From positions 1 through 26,721 of the forward strand of contig JANQGC010000050.1 in assembly GCA_028277515.1 (NCBI GenBank): 26,721 bases of DNA, written 5' to 3'. The notes under the pieces are model-generated. The model saw only the letters and a list, made by a program, of their open reading frames with translations. It was not told the DNA's origin and ran no database searches. This document shows, piece after piece, positions 15,977 through 22,965 of the stretch. Numbering within the stretch: position 1 is the stretch's first letter; every line of letters begins with the position of its first letter. The position numbers and the translations under genes were made by a program. Source of the DNA: Anaerolineae bacterium (lineage in GTDB: Bacteria; Chloroflexota; Anaerolineae; Promineifilales; Promineifilaceae).

Positions 15977-17092
15977 TTAATCCGGAGAAGCTGAACCCGC
16001 TTCTCCGGGTTTTTCATCTCTACGGGTAAAAATCCAGGCAATTAGCAGGATAAATGCCGCGAGCAAACCCAGCCTGGCCAGCTGTTCTTCTCGCTTGCGT
16101 ACGATATCGGTCTTGCGTTCATCCTCTGTTTCAGCAATCCATTCAAAAGTTTCCAACATACCGGTCTGCAGAGAACGGGTATTCCAGCCCAACTCTTTTC
16201 TGGCTTTGTCAGAGCGAGCCATATAAGTTGCGCCCACAAAGGCAGCCCCCTCCTTGCTGAAAGCAGAGTTCAAATCGGTAAAAGAACCGGCGGCGCCAAC
16301 CAAAGGACTGGAAGCGCGCAATAGGGGCGAAGGCAAGCTGATTGCCGGGGCTGATTTTCCGGTCAAATGAGCCCAAAAGTCCATCATCTCACCTAAAGGA
16401 ATTGCCGGTCCTGTTAAAATATAACTTTCTCCAATTCGCCCTTTTTCAGCAATTAAAATATGCCCGTCGGCCACATCATCAACATGGGTAAAAGTTGCCA
16501 CTGTATCTGGTCCTGGAATTGCCGGGAATCCACGATAAAATAGGCGCATCATATCGGCAATAATGCTTTGATCGCCGGGACCGTAAACCGGGCCCGGCAT
16601 AGCAATGATCACCGGTGCGCCTTTCTCAATGATTGGCAAAACAACCTTATAATGAGCCAGCCATTTCGTTCGGTCATATTCTGTGCGGAAGGGGCCATCC
16701 GCATAGTATGTCTCATCGACGAACTGCCCTTTGGTATCACCAAACACATTGACCGTGCTGGTATAGATGATCTTGGGTACGTCTAATTCTTGAGCCAGGC
16801 GCAGAACCTTTCGCGTGCCGCCAACATTGATCATTTCCATTTTGTCACGGTCAACACCGCCAATCTCATACATGCCTGCCATATGGAAAACCAGGTCGCT
16901 GTCCTGCATCCCTTCACGCATTGAGGCCATGTGTGTCACATCACCCATGACGACTTCAGCGCCCATGCGTTCCAGCTTTGCTGCACTTTCCACTGATCGC
17001 GCTAAGGCCACGACTTTAAAATCTTTATTCAATAATTTGCGCACAACATGGCTGCCAATAAAGCCGGCGCCACCGGTCACAAACGCTTTCAT
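15977..17092 (-). CDS. NAD-dependent epimerase/dehydratase (extended SDR) with C-terminal membrane segment
   Basis: The 371-residue protein starts with the NAD(P)-binding fingerprint TGGAGFIGSHV (residues 6-16). The DVTH motif follows near residue 51, and the catalytic triad is visible as Thr/Ser in YTSTVNVFG (110-118) and Tyr139-x3-Lys143 in YDRTK. It resembles the NAD-dependent epimerases and hydroxysteroid/flavonol reductase relatives, so the substrate remains unclear. The final 35 residues hold a hydrophobic helix (LGLLAAFILLIAWIF) followed by RRDEKPGEAGSASPD, suggesting tail anchoring in the membrane, which is unusual for the family. AAGGGA lies upstream of the start. The last codons overlap the terminator of the opposing transporter operon. 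Confidence 0.85.
   Translation of the reverse strand: MKAFVTGGAGFIGSHVVRKLLNKDFKVVALARSVESAAKLERMGAEVVMGDVTHMASMREGMQDSDLVFHMAGMYEIGGVDRDKMEMINVGGTRKVLRLAQELDVPKIIYTSTVNVFGDTKGQFVDETYYADGPFRTEYDRTKWLAHYKVVLPIIEKGAPVIIAMPGPVYGPGDQSIIADMMRLFYRGFPAIPGPDTVATFTHVDDVADGHILIAEKGRIGESYILTGPAIPLGEMMDFWAHLTGKSAPAISLPSPLLRASSPLVGAAGSFTDLNSAFSKEGAAFVGATYMARSDKARKELGWNTRSLQTGMLETFEWIAETEDERKTDIVRKREEQLARLGLLAAFILLIAWIFTRRDEKPGEAGSASPD
15982..16014 (+). terminator. Intrinsic terminator of the transporter operon
   Basis: CCGGAGAAGC (15982-15991) pairs with GCTTCTCCGG (15999-16008) over a 7-base loop and is followed by G and five T. It lies 52 bases past the permease 2 stop on plus and within the last codons of the opposing epimerase gene. 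Confidence 0.85.
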
Positions 17093-17269
17093 TACGATCC
17101 CTTATCTCTTTACAAAAAACTTTTCAACTCAGATTACAAATGCTTGGCACATGCAAACATGTATTTAGAATTTTGGAATGGGGAATTAAAAGGCCCCTTG
17201 CACCTATTACGATGATATAACAGCGATTCATTATACATTATCTAGAATGAAAGTTGTATAATCCCGCCC
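17093..17269. promoter_or_regulatory. Divergent promoter region; plus side has a -10 box abutting the start codon
   Basis: This AT-rich gap separates the epimerase (minus) and the thermonuclease (plus). TATAAT at 17257-17262 is a perfect -10 box only seven bases upstream of the thermonuclease ATG, which would put transcription start at or next to the start codon. The -35 element is weak; TTATAC at 17231-17236 has a 20-base spacer. No confident minus-strand promoter was found. Confidence 0.45.
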
Positions 17270-17959
17270 ATGTACAAATTGGCTACTTATTTTTTGTTCC
17301 CCATTCTCCTTATCATCTTTTCTGCCTGTTCGCCTGTTTCCCAAGATCCATCCCTACCTTCCGAAGATGCCGCTTCCGCTTCCCAACCGCCGCCAGACGG
17401 ACAAAGGGCAGAGGTACTGTTCGTTGTTGATGGAGACACGATTGAGGTGGATTTAGCAGGAGACCCATTCACTGTTCGCTACATTGGCGTTGACACACCG
17501 GAGCGAGACAAACCTTTTTATGAGGAAGCAACCGATGCCAACAAGGCACTGGTCGAAGGGCAGGAAATAATCCTGGTACGAGATGTCTCAGAAACGGATC
17601 GTTTCGGCCGCCTGCTGCGCTACATCTATTTACCTGATGGTACATTTGTCAATGCCGAATTAATCAGCCAGGGATATGGGCAGGTAGTCACTTTTCCACC
17701 CGATGTGGCTGAAACAGAAAACCTTCTTTCCCTACAACAAGACGCGCGAGAAAACAAAAGAGGGCTTTGGGGACTACCGACCATGCAAGATTTACCGGAT
17801 GATTGCACAACCTGCGCCAAAAATACCTATAATTGTGATGACTTCGATACCCAGACCGCCGCCCAGACTTGCTTTGAAATTTGTCAGGATCAAACCGGGG
17901 AAGATATCCACCGACTTGATGGCGGTGGCGATGGTGTTGTCTGTGAATCCCTCCCCTAA
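17270..17959 (+). CDS. Thermonuclease-like secreted nuclease lipoprotein with excalibur domain
   Basis: The 229-residue protein has a lipoprotein signal (about 1-19) ending FSAC, with lipidated Cys at residue 20. A staphylococcal-nuclease fold follows (about 45-170), marked by VVDGDTIEV, RYIGVDTPE and DRFGRLLRY. These place the Arg and Glu of the calcium-dependent active site. The C-terminus is an excalibur calcium-binding module with RLDGGGDGVVCE, preceded by extra cysteines (CTTC, NCDDF, TCFEIC). It is probably attached to the cell surface, degrading external nucleic acid, which could feed the nucleoside importer upstream (inference). No Shine-Dalgarno is visible, and the -10 box at 17257-17262 suggests a leaderless mRNA. 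Confidence 0.92.
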   Translation: MYKLATYFLFPILLIIFSACSPVSQDPSLPSEDAASASQPPPDGQRAEVLFVVDGDTIEVDLAGDPFTVRYIGVDTPERDKPFYEEATDANKALVEGQEIILVRDVSETDRFGRLLRYIYLPDGTFVNAELISQGYGQVVTFPPDVAETENLLSLQQDARENKRGLWGLPTMQDLPDDCTTCAKNTYNCDDFDTQTAAQTCFEICQDQTGEDIHRLDGGGDGVVCESLP

Positions 17960-17965
17960 TAATAA

Positions 17966-17994
17966 TGGGATGAGGATAAAAAACCCTCATCCCA
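17966..17994. terminator. Stem-loop between convergent nuclease and baeRF genes
   Basis: TGGGATGAGG at 17966-17975 pairs with CCTCATCCCA at 17985-17994 across a 9-base loop, a few bases after the nuclease stop. No T-run follows on plus or minus, so it may act as a bidirectional 3'-end hairpin for the two converging genes. Confidence 0.5.
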
Positions 17995-18021
17995 ATATCT
18001 GAATAAAACAGTTATCGGTAA

Positions 18022-19137
18022 TCAGTATCGCAATATAGCACCGATTCGACCTGCCCCTTCCAGGTCAGGATTGTCAGCGATGACCTCGACGGTTCCTCCT
18101 TGAGCTATCGTTAAGCCGACGGCCGAATCAATAACATCATCGACCTCCCTCATCTCCCGGTCGCTCAACGGGCTGCGGGCCAGGTTGGCAACGACAAATC
18201 CCGCCTCCTCTTCTACATAACCGGGCACGCGCAACCCATCACTGATAATTAAGGTTTGCACGCGTTTGTCCGATATGGCTTGTAATGTGTCATCAAGCCC
18301 GATCATCGCATTGGTTCCTTTAGCGTGATTGGTAATCATCGCATCTACAAGGCGATTCTCACGCTCCTGGTTTGCCTCACGCAGTAAATCTAAAGCGAGT
18401 TTACGCACTTCATGCTCACCGGCTGTCATATCAACGGCGAAGGTTCCGGCCATACAGCTTTGTAGCTGTTTAGATAGCATATCTCGATATTGAGCCACAT
18501 TTTCGGCCGTACCCCCCAGGAACAAGCGGCGTATGGGTTTACGGCTAAAAAATCGCCCGGCAGCATCGGCCGCATCACGCATATTTCTTTGTGCGACCTC
18601 TTCTTCACGCCGGCTGCCACCTTGCACACCTCGCGGACCTCCCCGCACACCAACAGCCGAAGAGCCTCCACCCTTTTTCAATTTGCGCACATCTTCGCCC
18701 ATAAAACCATCTGTTTCCACCAACTCACCCTGGTTATATTCAAAGAAACGGGCGCCCACACGATCAACCAAAATGACGCCATAATAAGCATAATTATCCA
18801 GAAGATGGGCTAATGGTTTCACATAAGGTTTTTGGCCGACGCGCAGCCTGTTCCGGAAAGCCACACCGACCGGGTAAACCTTGAAAAATTCATGGGAAGC
18901 ACATGAAAACAAGGCCAACCCAGGCTTGGTCCAATCGTAACTGTGATCGAGGTAGCGTTCGATTACATCGGCATCATCTTCATTTGACCCGTTAAGCTCT
19001 TTAAGCAATCCTTTCACTTGCAATTTTGTCATGTCCGCGGGCTGTTGGGCGCGATCCGTGTCCAGATACATGCTGACTACAGCAGAATTCTTTGCGGAAA
19101 AATCTAATAACTCTTGCAAATGATCTTGGGTAAACAT
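18022..19137 (-). CDS. Bacterial eRF1-like (baeRF/VLRF1-related) protein
   Basis: The 371-residue protein matches the architecture of bacterial archaeo-eukaryotic release-factor homologues: an N-terminal domain (about 1-110), a central RNase-H-like eRF1 domain 2 (about 115-250) with YGVILVDRVGARFFEY, and a C-terminal L7Ae-like domain (about 260-371) with DALIISDGLRVPG-type sequence. The Gly-rich loop at about residues 154-180 sits where eRF1 carries GGQ; here it reads VQGGSRREEE. The following helix EEEVAQRNMRDAADAAGRFF resembles the eRF1 helix after GGQ. Such proteins are thought to act in peptidyl-tRNA or ribosome rescue, but this subfamily is untested. GGAGG lies six bases before the start. 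It follows dnaJ and htrA, hinting at a stress role. Confidence 0.7.
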   Translation of the reverse strand: MFTQDHLQELLDFSAKNSAVVSMYLDTDRAQQPADMTKLQVKGLLKELNGSNEDDADVIERYLDHSYDWTKPGLALFSCASHEFFKVYPVGVAFRNRLRVGQKPYVKPLAHLLDNYAYYGVILVDRVGARFFEYNQGELVETDGFMGEDVRKLKKGGGSSAVGVRGGPRGVQGGSRREEEVAQRNMRDAADAAGRFFSRKPIRRLFLGGTAENVAQYRDMLSKQLQSCMAGTFAVDMTAGEHEVRKLALDLLREANQERENRLVDAMITNHAKGTNAMIGLDDTLQAISDKRVQTLIISDGLRVPGYVEEEAGFVVANLARSPLSDREMREVDDVIDSAVGLTIAQGGTVEVIADNPDLEGAGRIGAILRY

Positions 19138-19265
19138 GGATACCTCCTACTCCTAAATAATTGAGCCTTGATAAGGTAATAGTTCCAAATAAAGGACCAA
19201 ATTCCCGGCTCATGATATAAATTATTTATACGCCTGGCAGCGCAACAACAGTTCACAAAACCTGT

Positions 19266-20468
19266 TTATGGCCGTGCACCCAAAGTTAATGGAATAACAA
19301 CCTCCTCACCTTCTCTAAGGACAGTAAGCTCAATAGTGTCCCCTACCCTGGTTTCAAAAACAAGATAGGCAATCAGGTCATCAGAATTGTCCACCGGCTG
19401 TTCATCGACGGCAATGATTAAATCACCCCCGGGACCATTTTTGCCAACCAAACCGGACTCTTCGGCTGGAGAATCTAGGGTTACTTCGGTGACATAAGCA
19501 CCGTTTAACTGAGATAAATCTAATTGTTCTTGTAGTTCAAGATCCAGACTAAGCATCCGTACACCCATAAACGGATACTCATACGTGCCATCACTGATCA
19601 ACTTGGGCACAATCTGCCGCACAGCATTGACAGGAATTGAAAATCCAACCCCTGAATTGGTTCCTGTGCGCGTCGATATAGCGCTGTTCACCCCGATCAC
19701 CTCGCCATCTAAGCTAAGCAGCGGGCCGCCGGAATTACCGGGATTAATAGCAGCATCGGTTTGAACGACCTCAGGCAGTGAGTAGCGCCCACCGCCCTCG
19801 GCAATTCGTTGTGATTGCAGCGTTCGTCCAAGCCCACTAACAACGCCAATGCTCATCGATCCCGCTTCTCCAAACGGGTTGCCGATGGCGATTACAAACT
19901 GGCCCACAATAACATTGCGCGAATTGCCTAATGGAATCGGCCGGATATCATCCGGCAAGCTATCAACCTTTAAAACACCCAGGTCACTGTCAACATCCGT
20001 ACCGACGAGCGTAGCTTCCCGGTGCTCACCATTTGAGAACGAAACCTCAAACCGCTCACCATCAGCAACAACATGGTTATTGGTCACAATGTGACCTTCG
20101 TCATCATAAACAAAACCACTGCCCGTTCCTAAAGGCAAAGATGTCTCATCAATTTCGTCAAAAACAAAAATATGTACCACTGCCGGGTTGACCCGCGCGT
20201 AAACATTAATTAATGTATCTTGTAAATTTAAGTCGATTGGCGTCAATTGAGTCGTTGTTACCGTGGGCAGTTCGGCAATTGGTTGATCAACCGGCTCTTG
20301 CGGTTCAGGCAAGCCGGCTTCTACAGTTGCCACAACTTCTCGGATAAGCGCTTCTTCATCAACTGCCGCACTATTTGGGGCTGAAATATTGGGCAGCCCA
20401 CAAGCAATGGTCGCCATTAGCAATAATGAAATGAGAATCAAGAGTGGGTGCCGTAATAATCGGGTCAT
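19266..20468 (-). CDS. HtrA/DegP-like serine protease, lipoprotein with one PDZ domain
   Basis: The 400-residue protein begins with a lipoprotein signal (1-22) and lipidated Cys at residue 23 (ATIAC), followed by an extracytoplasmic linker. The trypsin-like domain (about 85-290) carries the catalytic triad: His132 in TNNHVVADG, Asp162 in SDLGVLKV and Ser246 in GNSGGPL. One PDZ domain (about 300-395) closes the protein. HtrA proteases degrade misfolded envelope proteins. Lipid anchoring, in place of the more usual N-terminal transmembrane helix, is a variant. It follows dnaJ by 51 bases and precedes the baeRF gene by 128, so a stress-related operon is plausible. Confidence 0.94.
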   Translation of the reverse strand: MTRLLRHPLLILISLLLMATIACGLPNISAPNSAAVDEEALIREVVATVEAGLPEPQEPVDQPIAELPTVTTTQLTPIDLNLQDTLINVYARVNPAVVHIFVFDEIDETSLPLGTGSGFVYDDEGHIVTNNHVVADGERFEVSFSNGEHREATLVGTDVDSDLGVLKVDSLPDDIRPIPLGNSRNVIVGQFVIAIGNPFGEAGSMSIGVVSGLGRTLQSQRIAEGGGRYSLPEVVQTDAAINPGNSGGPLLSLDGEVIGVNSAISTRTGTNSGVGFSIPVNAVRQIVPKLISDGTYEYPFMGVRMLSLDLELQEQLDLSQLNGAYVTEVTLDSPAEESGLVGKNGPGGDLIIAVDEQPVDNSDDLIAYLVFETRVGDTIELTVLREGEEVVIPLTLGARP

Positions 20469-20519
20469 AAGGTTAATTAACTCCAGCTAAAAATTTAAAG
20501 TCGCCGGAAAAATGGAATA

Positions 20520-21458
20520 TCAGACTGTATCAGCCAATTGTTGGTATAGGTGACGCTGGTCTGGGCTGATATCCTTAGGTATGCTAATCCGCACACGCGC
20601 CATCAAATCGCCGTATTTCTTTCCATCACGCAAAAAGGGCATTCCCTTGCCCTTTAAACGAAACAGTTGTCCCCCTTGTGTTCCGGATGGAATAGTTAGT
20701 TGCACGGAGCCATCCATAGTAGGAACTTCAACTTTTCCGCCTAAGACGGCGGTCACTACCTCAACCGGGACTTCAACTTTTAAGTTGTTACCAGCTCGCT
20801 CAAACATATCATGTGGTTTGACATTCACAACAAGATAAAGATCACCCTGGCCATTTGGACCAGAATGCCCTTTTCCGCGTAGTCGCACTTTGGTTCCTGT
20901 CTTCGATCCTGGGGGAATCTTCGTCGTAAATTGCGAACCATTTTGTTGGATTCTGCGGGTCGTACCCTGGTAAGCTTCTTCCAAGGTAATATCAATTGTT
21001 TGCTGCACATCGAGATCAGGTCCTTGTCCCCTCATTTGGTTGAACATACTGTCCTGCCCCATCGTAGCCCCTCGCGATGCACCGCCTCCGAAAACGGCAT
21101 TAAAAAAGTCAGAAAACCCGCCGCCAAATAAATCGCCAATATCGACATGAACGCGGCCTTGTGCGCCTCCGCCAGCCCCGCTAAACCATTGGGAGAAATC
21201 AAAATCAGCGCCATTACCACCCATCTGTTGATAGCGATGATAATTGCGCCCAAGACGATCATATTTAGCCCGGTTCGCACTGTCACCGAGAACTTCATAC
21301 GCCTCATTTATTTCCTTGAATGTCTCTTCAGCTTTCTTGTCTCCGGGATTTTTATCCGGGTGGTACTTGCGTGCTAACTGGCGATATGCACGTTTAATGG
21401 TCTTGTCGTCAGCGTCTTTGGAGACGTCCAAAATCTTGTAATAATCCTTATATTCCAT
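20520..21458 (-). CDS. dnaJ: DnaJ/CbpA-type co-chaperone
   Basis: The 312-residue co-chaperone has an N-terminal J domain (about 1-70) with HPD at residues 33-35 in KYHPDKNPGD, which stimulates DnaK ATPase. A Gly/Phe-rich region follows (about 80-145) and then the C-terminal client-binding domains (about 150-310), with IPPGSKTGTKVRLRGKGHSG. The CxxCxGxG zinc finger of class I DnaJ is absent, making it class II (CbpA/DnaJ2-like). dnaK and grpE are not in the window. A promoter lies about 55 bases upstream. No CIRCE element is visible. Confidence 0.95.
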   Translation of the reverse strand: MEYKDYYKILDVSKDADDKTIKRAYRQLARKYHPDKNPGDKKAEETFKEINEAYEVLGDSANRAKYDRLGRNYHRYQQMGGNGADFDFSQWFSGAGGGAQGRVHVDIGDLFGGGFSDFFNAVFGGGASRGATMGQDSMFNQMRGQGPDLDVQQTIDITLEEAYQGTTRRIQQNGSQFTTKIPPGSKTGTKVRLRGKGHSGPNGQGDLYLVVNVKPHDMFERAGNNLKVEVPVEVVTAVLGGKVEVPTMDGSVQLTIPSGTQGGQLFRLKGKGMPFLRDGKKYGDLMARVRISIPKDISPDQRHLYQQLADTV

Positions 21459-21518
21459 CCGCTATGATGTTAAGCGTCCTTGTATTTTAATCACCTGTTG
21501 TGTTTATTATTTTTGGTT

Positions 21519-21548
21519 ATTGTAAATTCGATATCATTATTGTGTCAA
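21519..21548 (-). promoter_or_regulatory. Sigma70-type promoter for dnaJ
   Basis: On minus, TTGACA (21543-21548) and TACAAT (21519-21524) lie 18 bases apart. Transcription would start near 21512, giving a leader of about 54 bases before dnaJ. The -35 box is a perfect match and the -10 has one change. Confidence 0.65.
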
Positions 21549-21747
21549 GAAGCCCAGGGCATTATTATGCTTCGCTAACGATGAGTCCTTCCCCAAGATA
21601 GCCAGTTGGGGAGCGCAGCATGTCGCAATCCGCGCTCCACCATCATTGATGTGGGTTCTTAAAAAAGATCCCACTACCTTCCATCACCGGCCAAATGACC
21701 CAACAACTATTTGGCTGAGTTGAATCAAGCAAACAAAAAAAGATGAC
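21549..21747. other. Gene-free region with four inverted repeats, possible structured RNA
   Basis: Between the PPi-type phosphofructokinase and the dnaJ promoter there is no credible ORF, but four stem-loops lie in a row: CCCCAA/TTGGGG (21591-21611), GGAGCGC/GCGCTCC (21610-21638), GTGGG-TCTT/AAGA-CCCAC (21651-21674) and GCCAAAT/ATTTGGC (21690-21715). The first two share the G run at 21610-21611 and so may compete. None is followed by a T-run. On minus it could be a structured 3' UTR or a small RNA; I do not recognise a known family. Confidence 0.4.
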
Positions 21748-22956
21748 CTACTCAAGCTCACTGGTCATGATAAATAATGGCTTCATCTCGAAACTCTTGA
21801 AAACAGGGCGTAACCGTTCCGTATTATAATGTTTACGAATATCGACAACTTTCGATGAACTGGTGACAACATCCACGGGCATATTATCATATCGTCCATT
21901 TTTGAGCACCACCAAGCGTCCATGATTTCCGCGTAGAATGAGATCCAAAGCAAGATTACCAAATGCCATGGGCACGATTGCGTCAATGGCGTCCGGATCA
22001 CCTGAGCGCACCAGGTAACTCAGCTTTTGGTATATCGTATTCACTCGCCTTCCATTATTGAATTTTGGCGACACTTCTTTTAATTTGGCCGATAACAGGT
22101 CGCCAATCCCGCCCAGTTTCATATGGCCGTAAGCATCTTTTTCCTGGTTTTGGAAAACCATCTCACCCCCTTCAAACATGGCCCCCTCGGAAACAATGAC
22201 CACTGAGTAGCTGCTAGGGTTTTTAGCCCGATCGGCGACCAGCAGTTCAGTGAGTGATTCGACATCGAATTTGTATTCCGGAATGACACAGCGATGCGCT
22301 GCACCGGCCATGGTTGGCAGCATAGCAGTAAATCCCGCGTAACGGCCGAACACCTCTAAAATCAAAAATCGTTCATGAGAGCCGGCAGAAGTGCGCAGGC
22401 GGTTGGCCATCTCAATCGTTCGTGTCACGCATGTACTAAAGCCGATGCAGTAATCCGTTCCCGGTACGTCATTATCCATTGTCTTTGGAATGGCCACGAC
22501 CTTTACACCCTCTTTATATAGGCGGACACCATAACTCAACGTATCATCACCGCCGATCGGGATTAAATAATCAACACCTAACCATTCCAGGTTTTTCAGC
22601 ACCTCCGGCGTCAAGTCATTTATCTCATCTTGATAACTATCTTTCAAATGATCGGGAACATTTTCTTTGGCGACGTGACTGGGTCGGGTACGCGAACTAT
22701 GCAAGAATGTTCCGCCAGTCCGTCCGGCCTTGTTTACAATCTCTTCAGTAAGGGTGATGAAATTATAAGAATTATCATACTCCTGATCCTGAACAATTTC
22801 GAGAACACCGGCCCATCCTCGGCGCAGGCCAATCACCTTGAAACCTTCTCGCAGAGCACGAATCGTAATCGCACGAATAGCCGGGTTCAAACCGGGGACA
22901 TCCCCACCCCCGGTCAATATAGCAATGACGCCCCTGTTATTATTACTTGTCATCAT
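21748..22956 (-). CDS. 6-phosphofructokinase, PPi-type residues
   Basis: The 402-residue enzyme phosphorylates fructose 6-phosphate at C1. LTGGGDVPGLNPAIRA (residues 14-29) forms the phosphate-binding loop. GGDDT (135-139) has Asp where ATP-dependent enzymes have Gly, and PKTMDND (157-163) has Lys where ATP enzymes have Gly/Thr. These two positions are the known determinants of pyrophosphate use, so I favour a PPi-dependent, possibly reversible enzyme, though some ATP-using homologues share them. MDND keeps the catalytic Asp. The start has GGAG upstream; MM at the start leaves ATG 22956 or 22953 open. It follows the fused phosphofructokinase by nine bases, so the two are co-transcribed. Confidence 0.88.
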   Translation of the reverse strand: MMTSNNNRGVIAILTGGGDVPGLNPAIRAITIRALREGFKVIGLRRGWAGVLEIVQDQEYDNSYNFITLTEEIVNKAGRTGGTFLHSSRTRPSHVAKENVPDHLKDSYQDEINDLTPEVLKNLEWLGVDYLIPIGGDDTLSYGVRLYKEGVKVVAIPKTMDNDVPGTDYCIGFSTCVTRTIEMANRLRTSAGSHERFLILEVFGRYAGFTAMLPTMAGAAHRCVIPEYKFDVESLTELLVADRAKNPSSYSVVIVSEGAMFEGGEMVFQNQEKDAYGHMKLGGIGDLLSAKLKEVSPKFNNGRRVNTIYQKLSYLVRSGDPDAIDAIVPMAFGNLALDLILRGNHGRLVVLKNGRYDNMPVDVVTSSSKVVDIRKHYNTERLRPVFKSFEMKPLFIMTSELE

Positions 22957-22965
22957 AAATTCTCC

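Noticed and set aside
21570..21640. Hammerhead ribozyme suggested by GATGAGTCC at 21580
   Set aside because: The preceding CTGA is not present (the sequence reads AACGATGAG), and the required GAAA core strand and closing stems could not be placed.
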